Positions 1 to 10,843 are shown, counted from the stretch's first letter. The stretch: DNA of 64,000 nt from Roseovarius indicus (GCF_008728195.1 NZ_CP031598.1:3472001-3536000); one strand, 5' to 3'. The notes: generated from the letters alone by a model not told the origin. A program made the numbers and translations.

Positions 1-861
1 TCGGAGATCGCGGGCAACGTCAGCAACGTCACCTACGACGCCGCCAACGGCACGCTTGTGGTCGAGGGGGTCAGCCTCGACGATGTGCCCTACAGCGCGA
101 CCTACCGGCGCGCGCCCTCGCTCGACCAGGACGGCTATGTCGCCTTCACCATCCAGGAAGACCCGCTCGACCGGCACTACACGGCCTATGCCCGTGAAAG
201 CACCGACGGCAGCGTTCGCGCCACGACGGTCGGCAGCCCGGGCCCCCGGAACCGCTCGTTCATGGGCGCGCATTTCGAACGCGACGGCAGCTACGACCCG
301 CCGGAAGTGACCGAGGACAGCGGCATCGTGACCTATGCCGGCCGGTACGTCGCCGTCACCAATGTCGGTGACCTCAACGGCTCCGACCTGCTGCCTGCGG
401 GCGTGACCGACCCCGAGCTGCTGGTGCCGCAGGCACTGGTCGTCCACGGCGACGCCTTCATCAATGCCGACTTTGCCGACAACACGGTCGAGGGCAACAT
501 CTACAACCGCGAACTGCTCGACACCAACCTCAACGTGATTTCCGAACTGCCCTCGGTGGTTCTGGTCGTCACCGATATCGAGGCCAACGGCACCTTCTCG
601 GGCACCGTCGAATACGACATCAGCGACCCGCTCTCGGGCACCACGACCAACACCGAGATCGGCTCCTATTCCGGCGTCTTCGGCGGCACCGATGCCAGCA
701 GCGTGGCGGGCGCGGTCGAGCTCGACGAATTCGACGGCACCGACAACAACCTCGACTTCGAGACGGAACTGGAAAGCGGCGTCTTCGTGCTGGATCAATG
801 TGGCACGGGTGCCTCGCCTGCAGTCTGCAACAGCGTCAACCCCAATGTCGGAACGCCGTAA
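1..861 (+). CDS. Putative Slam-dependent surface protein, TbpB-like barrel (5' end outside window)
   Basis: The frame is open from base 1, so the N-terminus and any signal peptide lie upstream; 286 codons are visible. The protein is rich in D, N, T, G and S and reads as beta-strand. Near codons 200-240 a G-T-F-S-G-T stretch is followed by SGVFGGTDASSVAGA, which resembles the GxFxGPxAxExGG signature of TbpB-like beta-barrel surface lipoproteins. Two Cys residues lie near the C-terminus. The 3' end overlaps the start of a Slam-like gene by 17 bp, the usual substrate-then-Slam order of type XI secretion. The family call is by motif resemblance and context. The ligand (haem, transferrin-like or other) cannot be read from the visible part. 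Confidence 0.6.
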   Translation, partial: SEIAGNVSNVTYDAANGTLVVEGVSLDDVPYSATYRRAPSLDQDGYVAFTIQEDPLDRHYTAYARESTDGSVRATTVGSPGPRNRSFMGAHFERDGSYDPPEVTEDSGIVTYAGRYVAVTNVGDLNGSDLLPAGVTDPELLVPQALVVHGDAFINADFADNTVEGNIYNRELLDTNLNVISELPSVVLVVTDIEANGTFSGTVEYDISDPLSGTTTNTEIGSYSGVFGGTDASSVAGAVELDEFDGTDNNLDFETELESGVFVLDQCGTGASPAVCNSVNPNVGTP

Positions 862-2257
862 GGCTACCCCCATACTGGCGGCCTGTCTCGCCGGCCTCGT
901 CCTTGCGGGCGCGGCCGGCGGGCCCCGTGCCAACGAGGCCACGGCCGAAAGCGACGCCACGACCGACATGGTCCGGCTCTCCCTCCCCCAGGCCCAGGCG
1001 CTGGCGCAACAGGCGCTTCGCACGGGGCAACCCAGAACCGCCTACGAACTGACCGAAGGGCTGATTACGGCCAACCCGGAAAACGGGCACGCGCATTTCC
1101 TGCGGGCCCACGCGCTCGGGCAGATGAAGGACTACAAGACCGGGCGCCAATCGGCCGCCCGGGCCTATCGCGTCGCCAACACCGACGTGCAGCGGTTCGA
1201 GGCGGCCAAGCTCGCGGCCGAGCTCTCGTTTGCCGATGACAGCTATTCCGTGTCGCAGCTCTGGCTGCGGCGGGCCGTGCATTACGCCCCGAACGAAGAG
1301 CTTCGCAGCCAGTACGTCAAGGCGTTCCGAAACGTCCGCCGAACCAACCCGCTTCGGTTCGAGCTGCAATTCTCGATCAACCCGTCGGACAACGTGAACA
1401 ACGGCTCGAACAGCCCCTACAACCTGATCGAGGGCTCGCCCCTGGTCGGAACGCTCAGCCCCAGCGCGCAGGCCATCAGCGGCGTCGTCGCCAGGACCGA
1501 CATGCGCGGCTCCTACCGTGTGCAGCAAAGCAAGCGGCACGAAACGCACATCACCGGGCGGCTTCACTCGCGCGAGGTGCGCTTCAACGACCCGGTGCCG
1601 GGGATCAGCGGCAGCGACATCTCCTCGCTGCGCCTGCAACTGGGCGTCAGCCATCTCTGGGCGCCAAGCAAGTCGGGCTATTGGAGCTTCGACATCAACG
1701 GCGGCCGCACGTGGTACGGCCGCTCGCCCTATTACGATTTTGCCGGTGTTGGCGTGCGCCGGATGCAGAAGCTGAGCGACACTCTCAACCTCAGCCTCGG
1801 TGTCCATGTCGAGGAACAGTTCGACAAGGTCGCCCCGATCACCGACGCGACGGTCTATTCGGCCTTTGCCGGGCTGAGCTATGCGCTGAGCACCGGCGGC
1901 GAGCTGGGCGCGCAACTGCAATTCCGCGATGTCGACAGCGATGGCCGCAACCGCGCGTCGCAGCAATGGTCGGTGGTCGCCACCTACACGCTGGGGCGCG
2001 AGATCGGACCGGCGCAGGTCAGCGTCTCGGTCGGCCACAGCACGCTCGATTACGAACAATACTGGGTGCTTCTGCCGGTGGCCGGCGGGCGCACCGACGA
2101 ATCGTGGTTCGGGGGCGTGACGGCGGCCTTCAACGATTACAGCTACATGGGCTTCGTGCCGGTCGTCTCGGTCAACGCCGAGAAAAGCCGCTCGAACATC
2201 AGCCGCTTCGATGTCGACCAGACCGCCGTCTCGTTCGGCATTCGCTCGGAATTCTGA
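845..2257 (+). CDS. Slam-like outer-membrane surface protein assembly modifier (TPR + DUF560-type barrel)
   Basis: 470 residues from the ATG at 845. Residues 1-29 form a signal peptide (basic MSERRK start, hydrophobic core, A-R-A cleavage site). Residues about 45-160 look like two or three TPR-like helical repeats. From about residue 170 to the end there are alternating amphipathic strands typical of an outer-membrane barrel, ending in Phe. The final strands carry SNISRFDVDQ followed by an aromatic end, close to the conserved end of Slam/DUF560 proteins (SNI-x-x-[FY]-D). Slam proteins move surface lipoproteins across the outer membrane (type XI secretion). The 17-bp overlap with the upstream putative substrate suggests coupled translation. 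An earlier in-frame start would delete the signal peptide logic, so 845 is preferred. Confidence 0.72.
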   Translation: MSERRKATPILAACLAGLVLAGAAGGPRANEATAESDATTDMVRLSLPQAQALAQQALRTGQPRTAYELTEGLITANPENGHAHFLRAHALGQMKDYKTGRQSAARAYRVANTDVQRFEAAKLAAELSFADDSYSVSQLWLRRAVHYAPNEELRSQYVKAFRNVRRTNPLRFELQFSINPSDNVNNGSNSPYNLIEGSPLVGTLSPSAQAISGVVARTDMRGSYRVQQSKRHETHITGRLHSREVRFNDPVPGISGSDISSLRLQLGVSHLWAPSKSGYWSFDINGGRTWYGRSPYYDFAGVGVRRMQKLSDTLNLSLGVHVEEQFDKVAPITDATVYSAFAGLSYALSTGGELGAQLQFRDVDSDGRNRASQQWSVVATYTLGREIGPAQVSVSVGHSTLDYEQYWVLLPVAGGRTDESWFGGVTAAFNDYSYMGFVPVVSVNAEKSRSNISRFDVDQTAVSFGIRSEF

Positions 2258-2338
2258 CCACCGGGCCCGTCCTTCGCCCTCGACAGCAGGCGTCAGCCGT
2301 CTATCCTTCTGGTAATTGCCAAATCAAGGAGGCGCTGC

Positions 2339-2767
2339 ATGCGGGTACGGTATCTGCACACGATGGTCCGGGTGAAGGACCTCGAGAAATCGATGAAGTT
2401 CTACGAGCTGCTGGGCCTGAAAGAGACCCGGCGCTACGACAATGACGGCGGCCGCTTCACGCTGGTCTTCATGGCGCCCGAGGGGCACGAGGACTGCCCG
2501 GTCGAGCTGACCTACAACTGGGACGGCGACGACGGGCTGCCCAGCGACAGCCGCCATTTCGGCCACCTCGCCTATTCGGTCGGCAATATCTACGAGATGT
2601 GCCAGCACCTGCAGGACAACGGCGTTACCATCAACCGCCCCCCGCGCGACGGCCGCATGGCCTTCGTGCGAAGCCCCGACAACGTGTCGGTCGAGCTTCT
2701 TCAGGAAGGTGACGCGCTGGAACCGGCCGAGCCGTGGGCCAGCATGGAAAACACGGGGCATTGGTAA
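2339..2767 (+). CDS. gloA: Lactoylglutathione lyase (glyoxalase I)
   Basis: 142 residues of one VOC domain pair. The start MRVRYLHTMVRVKDLEKS and the later ELTYNW and GHLAYSV stretches match glyoxalase I. The four expected metal ligands can be assigned: His7, the Glu in VELTYNW, the His in FGHLAYS and the Glu in SVELLQ. It isomerises the methylglyoxal-glutathione hemithioacetal to S-lactoylglutathione in the cytoplasm. A strong Shine-Dalgarno, AAGGAGG, lies 6 nt before the ATG. Its 3' end overlaps the likely start of the first DUF1194 gene, so the four genes 2339-4960 may be one operon. Confidence 0.9.
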   Translation: MRVRYLHTMVRVKDLEKSMKFYELLGLKETRRYDNDGGRFTLVFMAPEGHEDCPVELTYNWDGDDGLPSDSRHFGHLAYSVGNIYEMCQHLQDNGVTINRPPRDGRMAFVRSPDNVSVELLQEGDALEPAEPWASMENTGHW

Positions 2768-3474
2768 GGTCCGTCGCCCTCCTGGCCGCCTGCCTTCTGT
2801 GGGCGGCCACGGCGCAGGCGCAATCCGCCTGCCGGCTGGCCCTTGTTCTCGCCCTCGACGTGTCCTCCTCGGTCGATGCCGAAGAATACGCGCTGCAACG
2901 CACCGGGCTCGCCGCGGCGCTCGATGCCGACGAGGTGCGCCACGCCATCCTCACCGGCGCCGGCGGCTACGTGACCCTCGCCGTCTACGAATGGAGCGGC
3001 TTCCACCAGCACAAGCTGCAACTTGACTGGATCGCGCTGACCTCTCACGCCGAGATCGACCGCGCCGTCGCGGCGCTGGCCGGCATGGAACGCAGCCACG
3101 ACGACTTTCCAACCTCGATCGGGCCCGCCATCGGCTATGGCGCGACCTTGCTCAAACGCGGCCCGGCCTGCGAGCGCCGGGTGATCGACGTCTCGGGCGA
3201 CGGGGTGAACAACTACCGCTACGGCCCGCGCGAGGCCTACCGGCATTTTCCGCTGAACGACGTGACCGTGAACGGTCTGGTGATCCTCGGCGACGATCCG
3301 GGCGTGCTGTCCTATTACGGCGCCGAGGTGCTGCACGGGACCGGCGCCTTCATGGTGGTGGCCAACGGCTTCGACGAGTTCAGGGAAGCCATGACCAAGA
3401 AACTCTACCGCGAGATCAACGACATCATCCTTGGTCGCGTGCCGCCCGCCCTGCACCGCCGGGCGCCGGGATGA
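2734..3474 (+). CDS. DUF1194 secreted VWA-like protein, copy 1
   Basis: 246 residues with an N-terminal signal peptide ending around AQAQS-A. The next segment, LALVLALDVSSSVD, gives the DxSxS core of a von Willebrand A metal site (MIDAS). DVSGDGVNNY marks a second conserved loop and the C-terminus is AMTKKLYREINDIILG. DUF1194 proteins are exported and of unknown function. Copies 2 and 3 follow directly with ATGA overlaps. The start is uncertain: ATG 2734 gives a full signal peptide with a longer N-region; TTG 2761 would also work and avoids most of the overlap with gloA. Confidence 0.8.
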   Translation: MGQHGKHGALVRSVALLAACLLWAATAQAQSACRLALVLALDVSSSVDAEEYALQRTGLAAALDADEVRHAILTGAGGYVTLAVYEWSGFHQHKLQLDWIALTSHAEIDRAVAALAGMERSHDDFPTSIGPAIGYGATLLKRGPACERRVIDVSGDGVNNYRYGPREAYRHFPLNDVTVNGLVILGDDPGVLSYYGAEVLHGTGAFMVVANGFDEFREAMTKKLYREINDIILGRVPPALHRRAPG

Positions 3475-4181
3475 CAGGGGCGCGGGCGCTTCTGGCGGCG
3501 GTTTGCCTGCTGGTTGCGGCCCCCGCCGCGGCGTCCTGCCGGCTGGCGCTGATCCTCGCGCTCGACGTATCCTCTTCGGTCGATGCCGATGAATACGACC
3601 TTCAGCGGCTCGGACTGGCCGCCGCGCTTGACAGCGACGACGTGCGGCAGGCGGTGCTTTACGGTGGGCATGGGCACGTGGCGCTCTCGGTGTTCGAGTG
3701 GAGCGGCTTTCACCAGCAGAAGCTGCATCTCGACTGGACGCTGCTGCGCAGCGACCGCGATATTGACCACGCGGTCCTGGCCGTCGGCACCATGTCGCGC
3801 AGTCACGAAGGCTATCCCACCGCCATCGGGCAGGCGCTCGGCTTTGCCGCGGAGCTGATGCGCCGCGCCCCCGATTGCGCGCGCCGGGTGGTCGACGTGT
3901 CGGGCGACGGGATCAACAATTACGGGTACGGGCCGGCGGCCGCCTACCGCAACTTCCCCTTCGACGGTGTCACGGTGAACGGGCTGGTGATCCTCGAGAA
4001 CTATGACGGGGTGGCGGATTACTACCGCAAGGAGGTGCTTCGCGGGGCGCAGTCCTTTCTTGTCGTCGCCAACGGGTTCGAGGATTTCCGGAACGCGATG
4101 ACGCGGAAGCTTTATCGCGAAATCAATGACATCATGCTTGGGGATGCAGGCGCGCGCCGTCTGCGGTGGCCGCGCGGATGA
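3471..4181 (+). CDS. DUF1194 secreted VWA-like protein, copy 2
   Basis: 236 residues. The ATG overlaps the TGA of copy 1 (ATGA), which indicates translational coupling. It has a clear signal peptide (hydrophobic core up to APAAA-SC) followed by ILALDVSSSVDADEYDLQ, the MIDAS-like DxSxS motif. VDVSGDGINNYGYG and the C-terminal AMTRKLYREINDIMLG are almost the same as in copy 1, so the two arose by a relatively recent duplication. Length and domain layout are normal for DUF1194. Export to the periplasm is predicted; the binding partner is unknown. Confidence 0.82.
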   Translation: MTGARALLAAVCLLVAAPAAASCRLALILALDVSSSVDADEYDLQRLGLAAALDSDDVRQAVLYGGHGHVALSVFEWSGFHQQKLHLDWTLLRSDRDIDHAVLAVGTMSRSHEGYPTAIGQALGFAAELMRRAPDCARRVVDVSGDGINNYGYGPAAAYRNFPFDGVTVNGLVILENYDGVADYYRKEVLRGAQSFLVVANGFEDFRNAMTRKLYREINDIMLGDAGARRLRWPRG

Positions 4182-4960
4182 GGGCGCTGGCGCGTGTCGT
4201 CGCGCTGGCCGCGCTTGTGCTGGCGGCCCCAGCCCACGCCGCATGCCGGCAGGCGCTGGCGCTGGGGCTCGACGTGTCGGGATCGGTCGACATGTGGGAA
4301 TACCGCCTCCAGCTTGACGGTCTGGCTGGCGCCTTGCTCGACCCGGAGGTACAGGCGGCCTTCCTGCTCTACCCGGAAACCCCGGTGCGCCTGATGGTGT
4401 ACGAATGGAGCGCCCAGACGCATCAGCGGGTGGTGATCGGCTGGCGCGACATCGCCGGGCCCGCCGACCTTCTGGCGGTGGCGCAGGTGTTGCAGGGCAC
4501 CAGGTCGGTACCGGTCAACAACCCCTCGACAGCCATCGGCGCGGCGATGGCCTATGGCGCGGCGGAATTGCAGACCCAGGCCGATTGCTGGCGCATGACG
4601 CTCGACATTTCGGGCGATGGGCCCTCGAATGTCGGCCGCCATCCCCGGCTCGTCGAGCCGCGCGAGACCGGCCGGGTCGTCATCAACGGGCTGGTGATCG
4701 GGCCGGACGGGCCGTCGAACACGACGAAGAACCGCCACAACGTCAAATCGTTGATGGGGTATTACCAGTCCTATGTCATTCGCGGCCCGGGCGCCTTCGT
4801 GGTGGCGGCACTGGATTACGAGGATTTCGCCGAGGCGATGCGGCGCAAGCTGATCCGGGAATTGCAGCCCGCCGCCGTGTCACGCAACCCGGCCGGCGCC
4901 GGAAGGTCAGTAGATATAGCGGATCTGGTCGGCCCAGTACCTTTCGACCCGGCGCAGTGA
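4178..4960 (+). CDS. DUF1194 secreted VWA-like protein, divergent copy 3
   Basis: 260 residues from the ATG at 4178, which overlaps the stop of copy 2 as ATGA; a GTG at 4166 is the alternative. The signal peptide ends at AHA-AC. The MIDAS-like loop is LGLDVSGSVDMWEY and the second loop is LDISGDGPSNVGRHP. This copy is more divergent than the first two: the inserted VEPRETGRVVING segment and the C-terminal AMRRKLIRELQ differ from LYREIND. Its last 54 bp overlap the 3' end of the convergent MarR gene. Three divergent paralogues kept in one operon suggest they may act together, for example as a heteromeric complex; that is inference. Confidence 0.8.
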   Translation: MRALARVVALAALVLAAPAHAACRQALALGLDVSGSVDMWEYRLQLDGLAGALLDPEVQAAFLLYPETPVRLMVYEWSAQTHQRVVIGWRDIAGPADLLAVAQVLQGTRSVPVNNPSTAIGAAMAYGAAELQTQADCWRMTLDISGDGPSNVGRHPRLVEPRETGRVVINGLVIGPDGPSNTTKNRHNVKSLMGYYQSYVIRGPGAFVVAALDYEDFAEAMRRKLIRELQPAAVSRNPAGAGRSVDIADLVGPVPFDPAQ

Positions 4961-5407
4961 GCAGTTGATCTGATCGATCCCGTCATTGCCCAGCACGCCC
5001 TTGGCCTGCAGCCCCTCGGCATGGCCGGCGAAGAGCTTGGAAATGATGGCGCGGATGCTCCGCCCCTTCTCGGTCAGCCGCACGCGCACGGAACGGCGGT
5101 CGATCTCGCATCGCTGGTGGTGCATGTAGCCCATCTCGACCAGCTTCTTGAGATTGTAGCTGACATTGCTCCCCTGGTAGTAGCCGCGCGTCTTCAGCTC
5201 GCCGGCCGTGACCTCGTTGTCACCGATGTTGAACAACAACAGCGCCTGCACCGCGTTGATTTCCAGCACGCCCAAGCGCTCGAACTCGTCCTTGATGACA
5301 TCGAGAAGCAGGCGATGAAGGCGTTCCACAAGAGCCAGCGAATCCAGGTAGCCCGACATGAAGCTCTGCTGTTCCGGCGACAGGAGAGAGGGGTTGTGCA
5401 AACTCAT
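4907..5407 (-). CDS. MarR-family transcriptional regulator, LdtR-like
   Basis: 166 residues. A winged-helix DNA-binding region is visible around residues 55-120: the segment NEVTAGELKTRGYYQGSNVS followed by YNLKKLVEMGY is the recognition helix, and EIDRRSVRVRLTEKG is the wing. The pattern matches the alphaproteobacterial MarR subgroup that includes LdtR, known elsewhere as a regulator of L,D-transpeptidase and stress tolerance; that subgroup call is from memory. GGAG lies a few bases before the ATG. The gene is convergent with the DUF1194 operon and overlaps it by 54 bp, so the two transcripts are antisense at their ends. Confidence 0.8.
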   Translation of the reverse strand: MSLHNPSLLSPEQQSFMSGYLDSLALVERLHRLLLDVIKDEFERLGVLEINAVQALLLFNIGDNEVTAGELKTRGYYQGSNVSYNLKKLVEMGYMHHQRCEIDRRSVRVRLTEKGRSIRAIISKLFAGHAEGLQAKGVLGNDGIDQINCSLRRVERYWADQIRYIY

Positions 5408-5495
5408 GATAAACTCCGTGCATGACTGCTCGAAGCCGATCTTGGCCTAAAATGCCCAATAAGTCGTAAATGCGGCAGAGGGGCCGGCGCCCGCC

Positions 5496-7503
<2,008 letters not shown>

Positions 7504-7516
7504 GAACCGAGGGGCG

Positions 7517-7927
7517 ATGTCGGACGATCTTCCGGAATACTATTTTCGCGTGCGCGACAACGGCGCCTTCGTGTTCCGTGTCGATACCGAGAACCGCCAG
7601 CGGCGGATCGAGATGGACCAGATCGCCGTGGTCAACATCCGCAATGGCCAGATCAAGCCGCATGGCGAGCGCGACCTGACCGAGCGTGACCTGAGCGTGA
7701 TCGAGGAATGGATGGCCGAGCGGCTGGAAATCCTCGCGCACCGGGATATCGACGACATCCACCGGGCGGTGGATTACCTCAACACCACGACCCACTGGGC
7801 GCAGTCGAAGGCGACCGACGATCAGCTCGAGCTGGTGAGCGACGCGCTCTTGCTGGCCATGCACGACCTGCGCTCGGTTCTGGTGCGCAAGAAGGCCGAG
7901 CGGCTGATGAAGGAAAAGGGCGGCTGA
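7517..7927 (+). CDS. Conserved hypothetical protein
   Basis: 136 residues with no motif that I can assign. The N-terminal part (PEYYFRVRDNGAFVFRVDTENRQRRIEMDQIAVVNIRNG) reads as a small beta domain and the rest as helices. It is soluble, acidic to neutral, and has no signal peptide. The start has a GAGGGG Shine-Dalgarno and follows aspC by 13 bp, so it is probably cotranscribed with it. The codon usage fits a real gene. Confidence 0.75.
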   Translation: MSDDLPEYYFRVRDNGAFVFRVDTENRQRRIEMDQIAVVNIRNGQIKPHGERDLTERDLSVIEEWMAERLEILAHRDIDDIHRAVDYLNTTTHWAQSKATDDQLELVSDALLLAMHDLRSVLVRKKAERLMKEKGG

Positions 7928-8007
7928 CCGGCCTGTCCGGCGGCCGACTGCATTTTTCCGTGACCCGTGATACCTTGACCCTGCACGACATGGCAGGAGG
8001 TGGCCGG

Positions 8008-8538
8008 ATGGTCGAACTCGTTCAGGCAGAGGAAGAGGCCCAACTGGAGGCCGTGCGCACCCTGATGCGCGGTTTCGTCGAGTGGCACCTCGAACGCCAC
8101 AACGAGTATGTGTCGCTGATCCGGAAATATTTCGACCCGGTGAAATTCGAGGCGGAGCTGGCGGACCTGCCAGGCGCGTTCCGGCCGCCCGGCGGCAGGC
8201 TTTACCTGGCGGTGGAGGACGGCGAGGCGCTTGGCTGCATCGCGCTGCAGGATCTGGGCGATGGTGTCTGCGAGATGAAGCGGCTGTTCGTGGCGCCCGG
8301 CCATCACGGGCGCGGACTGGGTCGGTTGCTGGCGCTGAGGGTGATCGAAGAGGCCGTGGCCATCGGCTATCACACCATGCGTCTGGATACCGGCCCGAAG
8401 CAGGCCGAGGCGCAGGGCCTCTACACACGGCTCGGTTTCCGCCGGATCGACCCGTATTACGAACTTGACCCCGAGATGCGCGACTGGCTGATCTTCATGG
8501 AACGCGACCTGACGGCGCCGGTCGTCGACAGGGCATAG
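8008..8538 (+). CDS. GNAT-family N-acetyltransferase
   Basis: 176 residues. The acetyl-CoA binding motif A is MKRLFVAPGHHGRGLGRLLA (R/Q-x-x-G-x-G/A type), followed by the motif B region MRLDTGPKQAEAQGLYTRLGFRRI. The start at 8008 is set by GGAGG seven bases upstream; an ATG at 7990 in the same frame lies before that Shine-Dalgarno and is less likely. The first 60 residues, with a MRGFVEWHLERH helix, are typical of a small-molecule GNAT. The substrate is unknown. Confidence 0.85.
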   Translation: MVELVQAEEEAQLEAVRTLMRGFVEWHLERHNEYVSLIRKYFDPVKFEAELADLPGAFRPPGGRLYLAVEDGEALGCIALQDLGDGVCEMKRLFVAPGHHGRGLGRLLALRVIEEAVAIGYHTMRLDTGPKQAEAQGLYTRLGFRRIDPYYELDPEMRDWLIFMERDLTAPVVDRA

Positions 8539-8556
8539 GGGCTTTCATGCCCCGGC

Positions 8557-9372
8557 CTACCGCTTCGTCGCCACCGCCAGGGCGGCCGGCATCGGCACCT
8601 GCCATGTATCGCCGTGGGCGAATGCCTCGCGGGCGCCGTCGGTGATGGCCTTCCGGATGGCCTGCAGGTTCTTCCTGGGCTGGTTCGTCAGCAGGTAGCT
8701 CGCGCGGGGCGCGCCGTTCTGGAAGATCTCGATCACGCCCGCCGGGTCGTCCAGATCCCAGTGACAGTCGATGGTTTCGAACCGGTCCAGCGTCAGCCCG
8801 GCCGCGTCGAACAGGTCGCGCGCCGTCTCTTCCCGGGCAAACTGGTGAAAATCGGGGCTTTCCGGCATCTTGACGCTCTCGGCCCCGTGGGCCCGGACAT
8901 TGCCATAGAGCAGCGCGAAGGTCTTCGAGACGTCCGGACCATGCCAGCTGGTCATCACGAAACGCCCGCCGGGGCGCAGCACGCGGGCCACCTCGCTCAG
9001 GGCTTTCGGCTGGTCGGGCACATGCATCAGGCCAAAGCCGCAGGTCACAGCGTCGAACACATCCTCGTCGAACGGCATCTCCTGCGCATCGCCCACGAGG
9101 AAGACCACGTCGGGCGCCCTGTCATGCGCATGGGCCAGCATTTCGCGCGAGAAGTCGAGGCCGGTCACCCGGAAACCCCTGGCATGGGCCGCGGCGCTCA
9201 GGTTGCCCTGCCCGCAGCAGAGGTCGAGTATGTCAGACCCCGGTTCGAGGCAGGCGAGCATCGGCTCGACCGCCATGTCGGTCGCCTTGGAGAAGCGGGA
9301 GACATAGGTATCGGCGAGATTGGCGTCTGACCAGCCGTCCACTTCCAGCTCGGCGAAGTCCTTGAAGTCCAT
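8557..9372 (-). CDS. Class I SAM-dependent methyltransferase (UbiE-like)
   Basis: 271 residues. SAM-binding motif I is ILDLCCGQGNLSAAAHARG at about residues 48-66, followed by the acidic residue of motif II (GLDFSREML) and VARVLRPGGRFVMTSW (post-motif III). This pattern is that of Methyltransf_11/UbiE-like enzymes acting on small molecules or quinones. No neighbour points to a particular substrate. The gene is convergent with the GNAT gene and 18 bp from it. Confidence 0.85.
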   Translation of the reverse strand: MDFKDFAELEVDGWSDANLADTYVSRFSKATDMAVEPMLACLEPGSDILDLCCGQGNLSAAAHARGFRVTGLDFSREMLAHAHDRAPDVVFLVGDAQEMPFDEDVFDAVTCGFGLMHVPDQPKALSEVARVLRPGGRFVMTSWHGPDVSKTFALLYGNVRAHGAESVKMPESPDFHQFAREETARDLFDAAGLTLDRFETIDCHWDLDDPAGVIEIFQNGAPRASYLLTNQPRKNLQAIRKAITDGAREAFAHGDTWQVPMPAALAVATKR

Positions 9373-9439
9373 GATGTCACGCCCCTCTTGCGAACCCGGC
9401 TACGCGATCATAGCACGGTTTCGGCGTCCGCAAGGCCTC

Positions 9440-10804
9440 TCAGCCCATCCGGGCGGCGACATTCCGAGCAGACCAGCCCCAGAACCGCGCCAGCATGAAG
9501 ACGGCCGCAAAGGCCAGCCCGACCGCCAGCCCCAGCCAGATACCCACGCCGCCCCAGCCCAGCGTGAATCCCATCAGGTAGCTGACCGGCACGCCGATGC
9601 CCCAATAGCTGATGGCGGCGATGATCATCGGCACGCGGGTGTCATGCACGCCGCGCAGAAGTCCAAGCGCCATCACCTGCCCAGCGTCCACCAGCTGGAA
9701 CAGCGCCGCCGCCGCCAGCAGTCCGGTGCCCACGGCAATAACCCCCGCGCGGTTGGGTTCCGACGGGCTCATGAACAGGCCGATCAGGGGCTCGGGAAAA
9801 ATGAGGAAGATCGCCACCGTCACCAGCGCAACGACGCCCGACATCACCAGCACCACCAGCGCACCCGCCCGCAAGCCCGGCCCGTCGCCCCGGCCAAAGG
9901 CCTGCCCTGCCCGCACCGTGGCGGCATTCGACAGGCCCAGGTGCACCATGAACATGACCGACGCCACCTGCATCGCGATCCCGTGCGCCGCCAGAGGCAG
10001 CTTGCCCAGCCAGCCCATCATCGCCGTCGAGGCGGCGAACAGCCCGACCTCGGCGAGGTTGGTGATCCCGATCGGCCAGCCAAGGCGGAAGACCCGGCCG
10101 AACGCCTCCCAATCGGGGCGCCAGACGTTTTGAAACAGCGTATGCTCGGGCGTGGCGAAGGCCACGTAGACGGCCAGCACCACGAAGGAGGCGATATTGA
10201 CCGAGAGCGATGCGATCGCGGCGCCCTGAACGCCCATCTCGGGGAAGCCCCAGTGACCGAAGATCAGAGCGTAGTTCACCACGATGTTGAGCCCCACCGC
10301 CGCCACCGTGACCCACAGCACGACCTGTGTCCGCTCGAGCGCCGCGAGGTAGGATTTCAGCACCATCACCAGCAGCGCCGGCAGCGTGGCGAAACCGGCG
10401 ATACGCAGGTAATCTTCGGCCAGGGCCGAAATCTCCGGATCCTGCCCCAGCGCGCGGAAGACCGGCCCCGACCAGAACAGCACCGGCAGCACCGCGAGCG
10501 CATAAAGCACCGAGGCCCAGGCCCCCATCCGGGTGACGCGGCGCACCTGTGCCTCCTGCCCCGCGGCCTGCGCCGAGGCCACCATCGGCATCACCGCCCA
10601 GGCAAAGCCCGAGCCCATGATGAAAAAGACGAAGAAGGTCGTGCCGCCCAGAACCTCGGCCGCCAGCGCATCGACCGAATACCAGCCAAGCATCGCCGCA
10701 TCGGTCAGCGTGATGGCGAACTGCGCCACGTGGCTGCCGATCAACGGCAGGCCAAGCCAGAGGGTCGCCCTTGCATGCTGGCGGTATGTCAGCGCGTGTT
10801 GCAT
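9440..10804 (-). CDS. MATE-family multidrug/Na+ efflux transporter
   Basis: 454 residues with about 12 hydrophobic segments in two similar halves, the MATE fold. The N-terminal LWLGLPLIGSHVAQFAI and the mid-protein RLGWPIGITNLAEVG mark the two repeat starts seen in NorM-type proteins. Such proteins export cationic compounds in exchange for Na+ or H+ across the inner membrane. It lies alone between a methyltransferase and the NicO metal exporter; no regulator is adjacent. Confidence 0.88.
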   Translation of the reverse strand: MQHALTYRQHARATLWLGLPLIGSHVAQFAITLTDAAMLGWYSVDALAAEVLGGTTFFVFFIMGSGFAWAVMPMVASAQAAGQEAQVRRVTRMGAWASVLYALAVLPVLFWSGPVFRALGQDPEISALAEDYLRIAGFATLPALLVMVLKSYLAALERTQVVLWVTVAAVGLNIVVNYALIFGHWGFPEMGVQGAAIASLSVNIASFVVLAVYVAFATPEHTLFQNVWRPDWEAFGRVFRLGWPIGITNLAEVGLFAASTAMMGWLGKLPLAAHGIAMQVASVMFMVHLGLSNAATVRAGQAFGRGDGPGLRAGALVVLVMSGVVALVTVAIFLIFPEPLIGLFMSPSEPNRAGVIAVGTGLLAAAALFQLVDAGQVMALGLLRGVHDTRVPMIIAAISYWGIGVPVSYLMGFTLGWGGVGIWLGLAVGLAFAAVFMLARFWGWSARNVAARMG

Positions 10805-10843
10805 CCGGCTCGCCTACTCCCGCCGCAACCGCCGGGCAAGATG

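Noticed and set aside
4970..4990. TTGATCTGATCGAT, partly FNR-like
   Set aside because: It lacks the TCAA half-site and lies within the coding end of the MarR gene.
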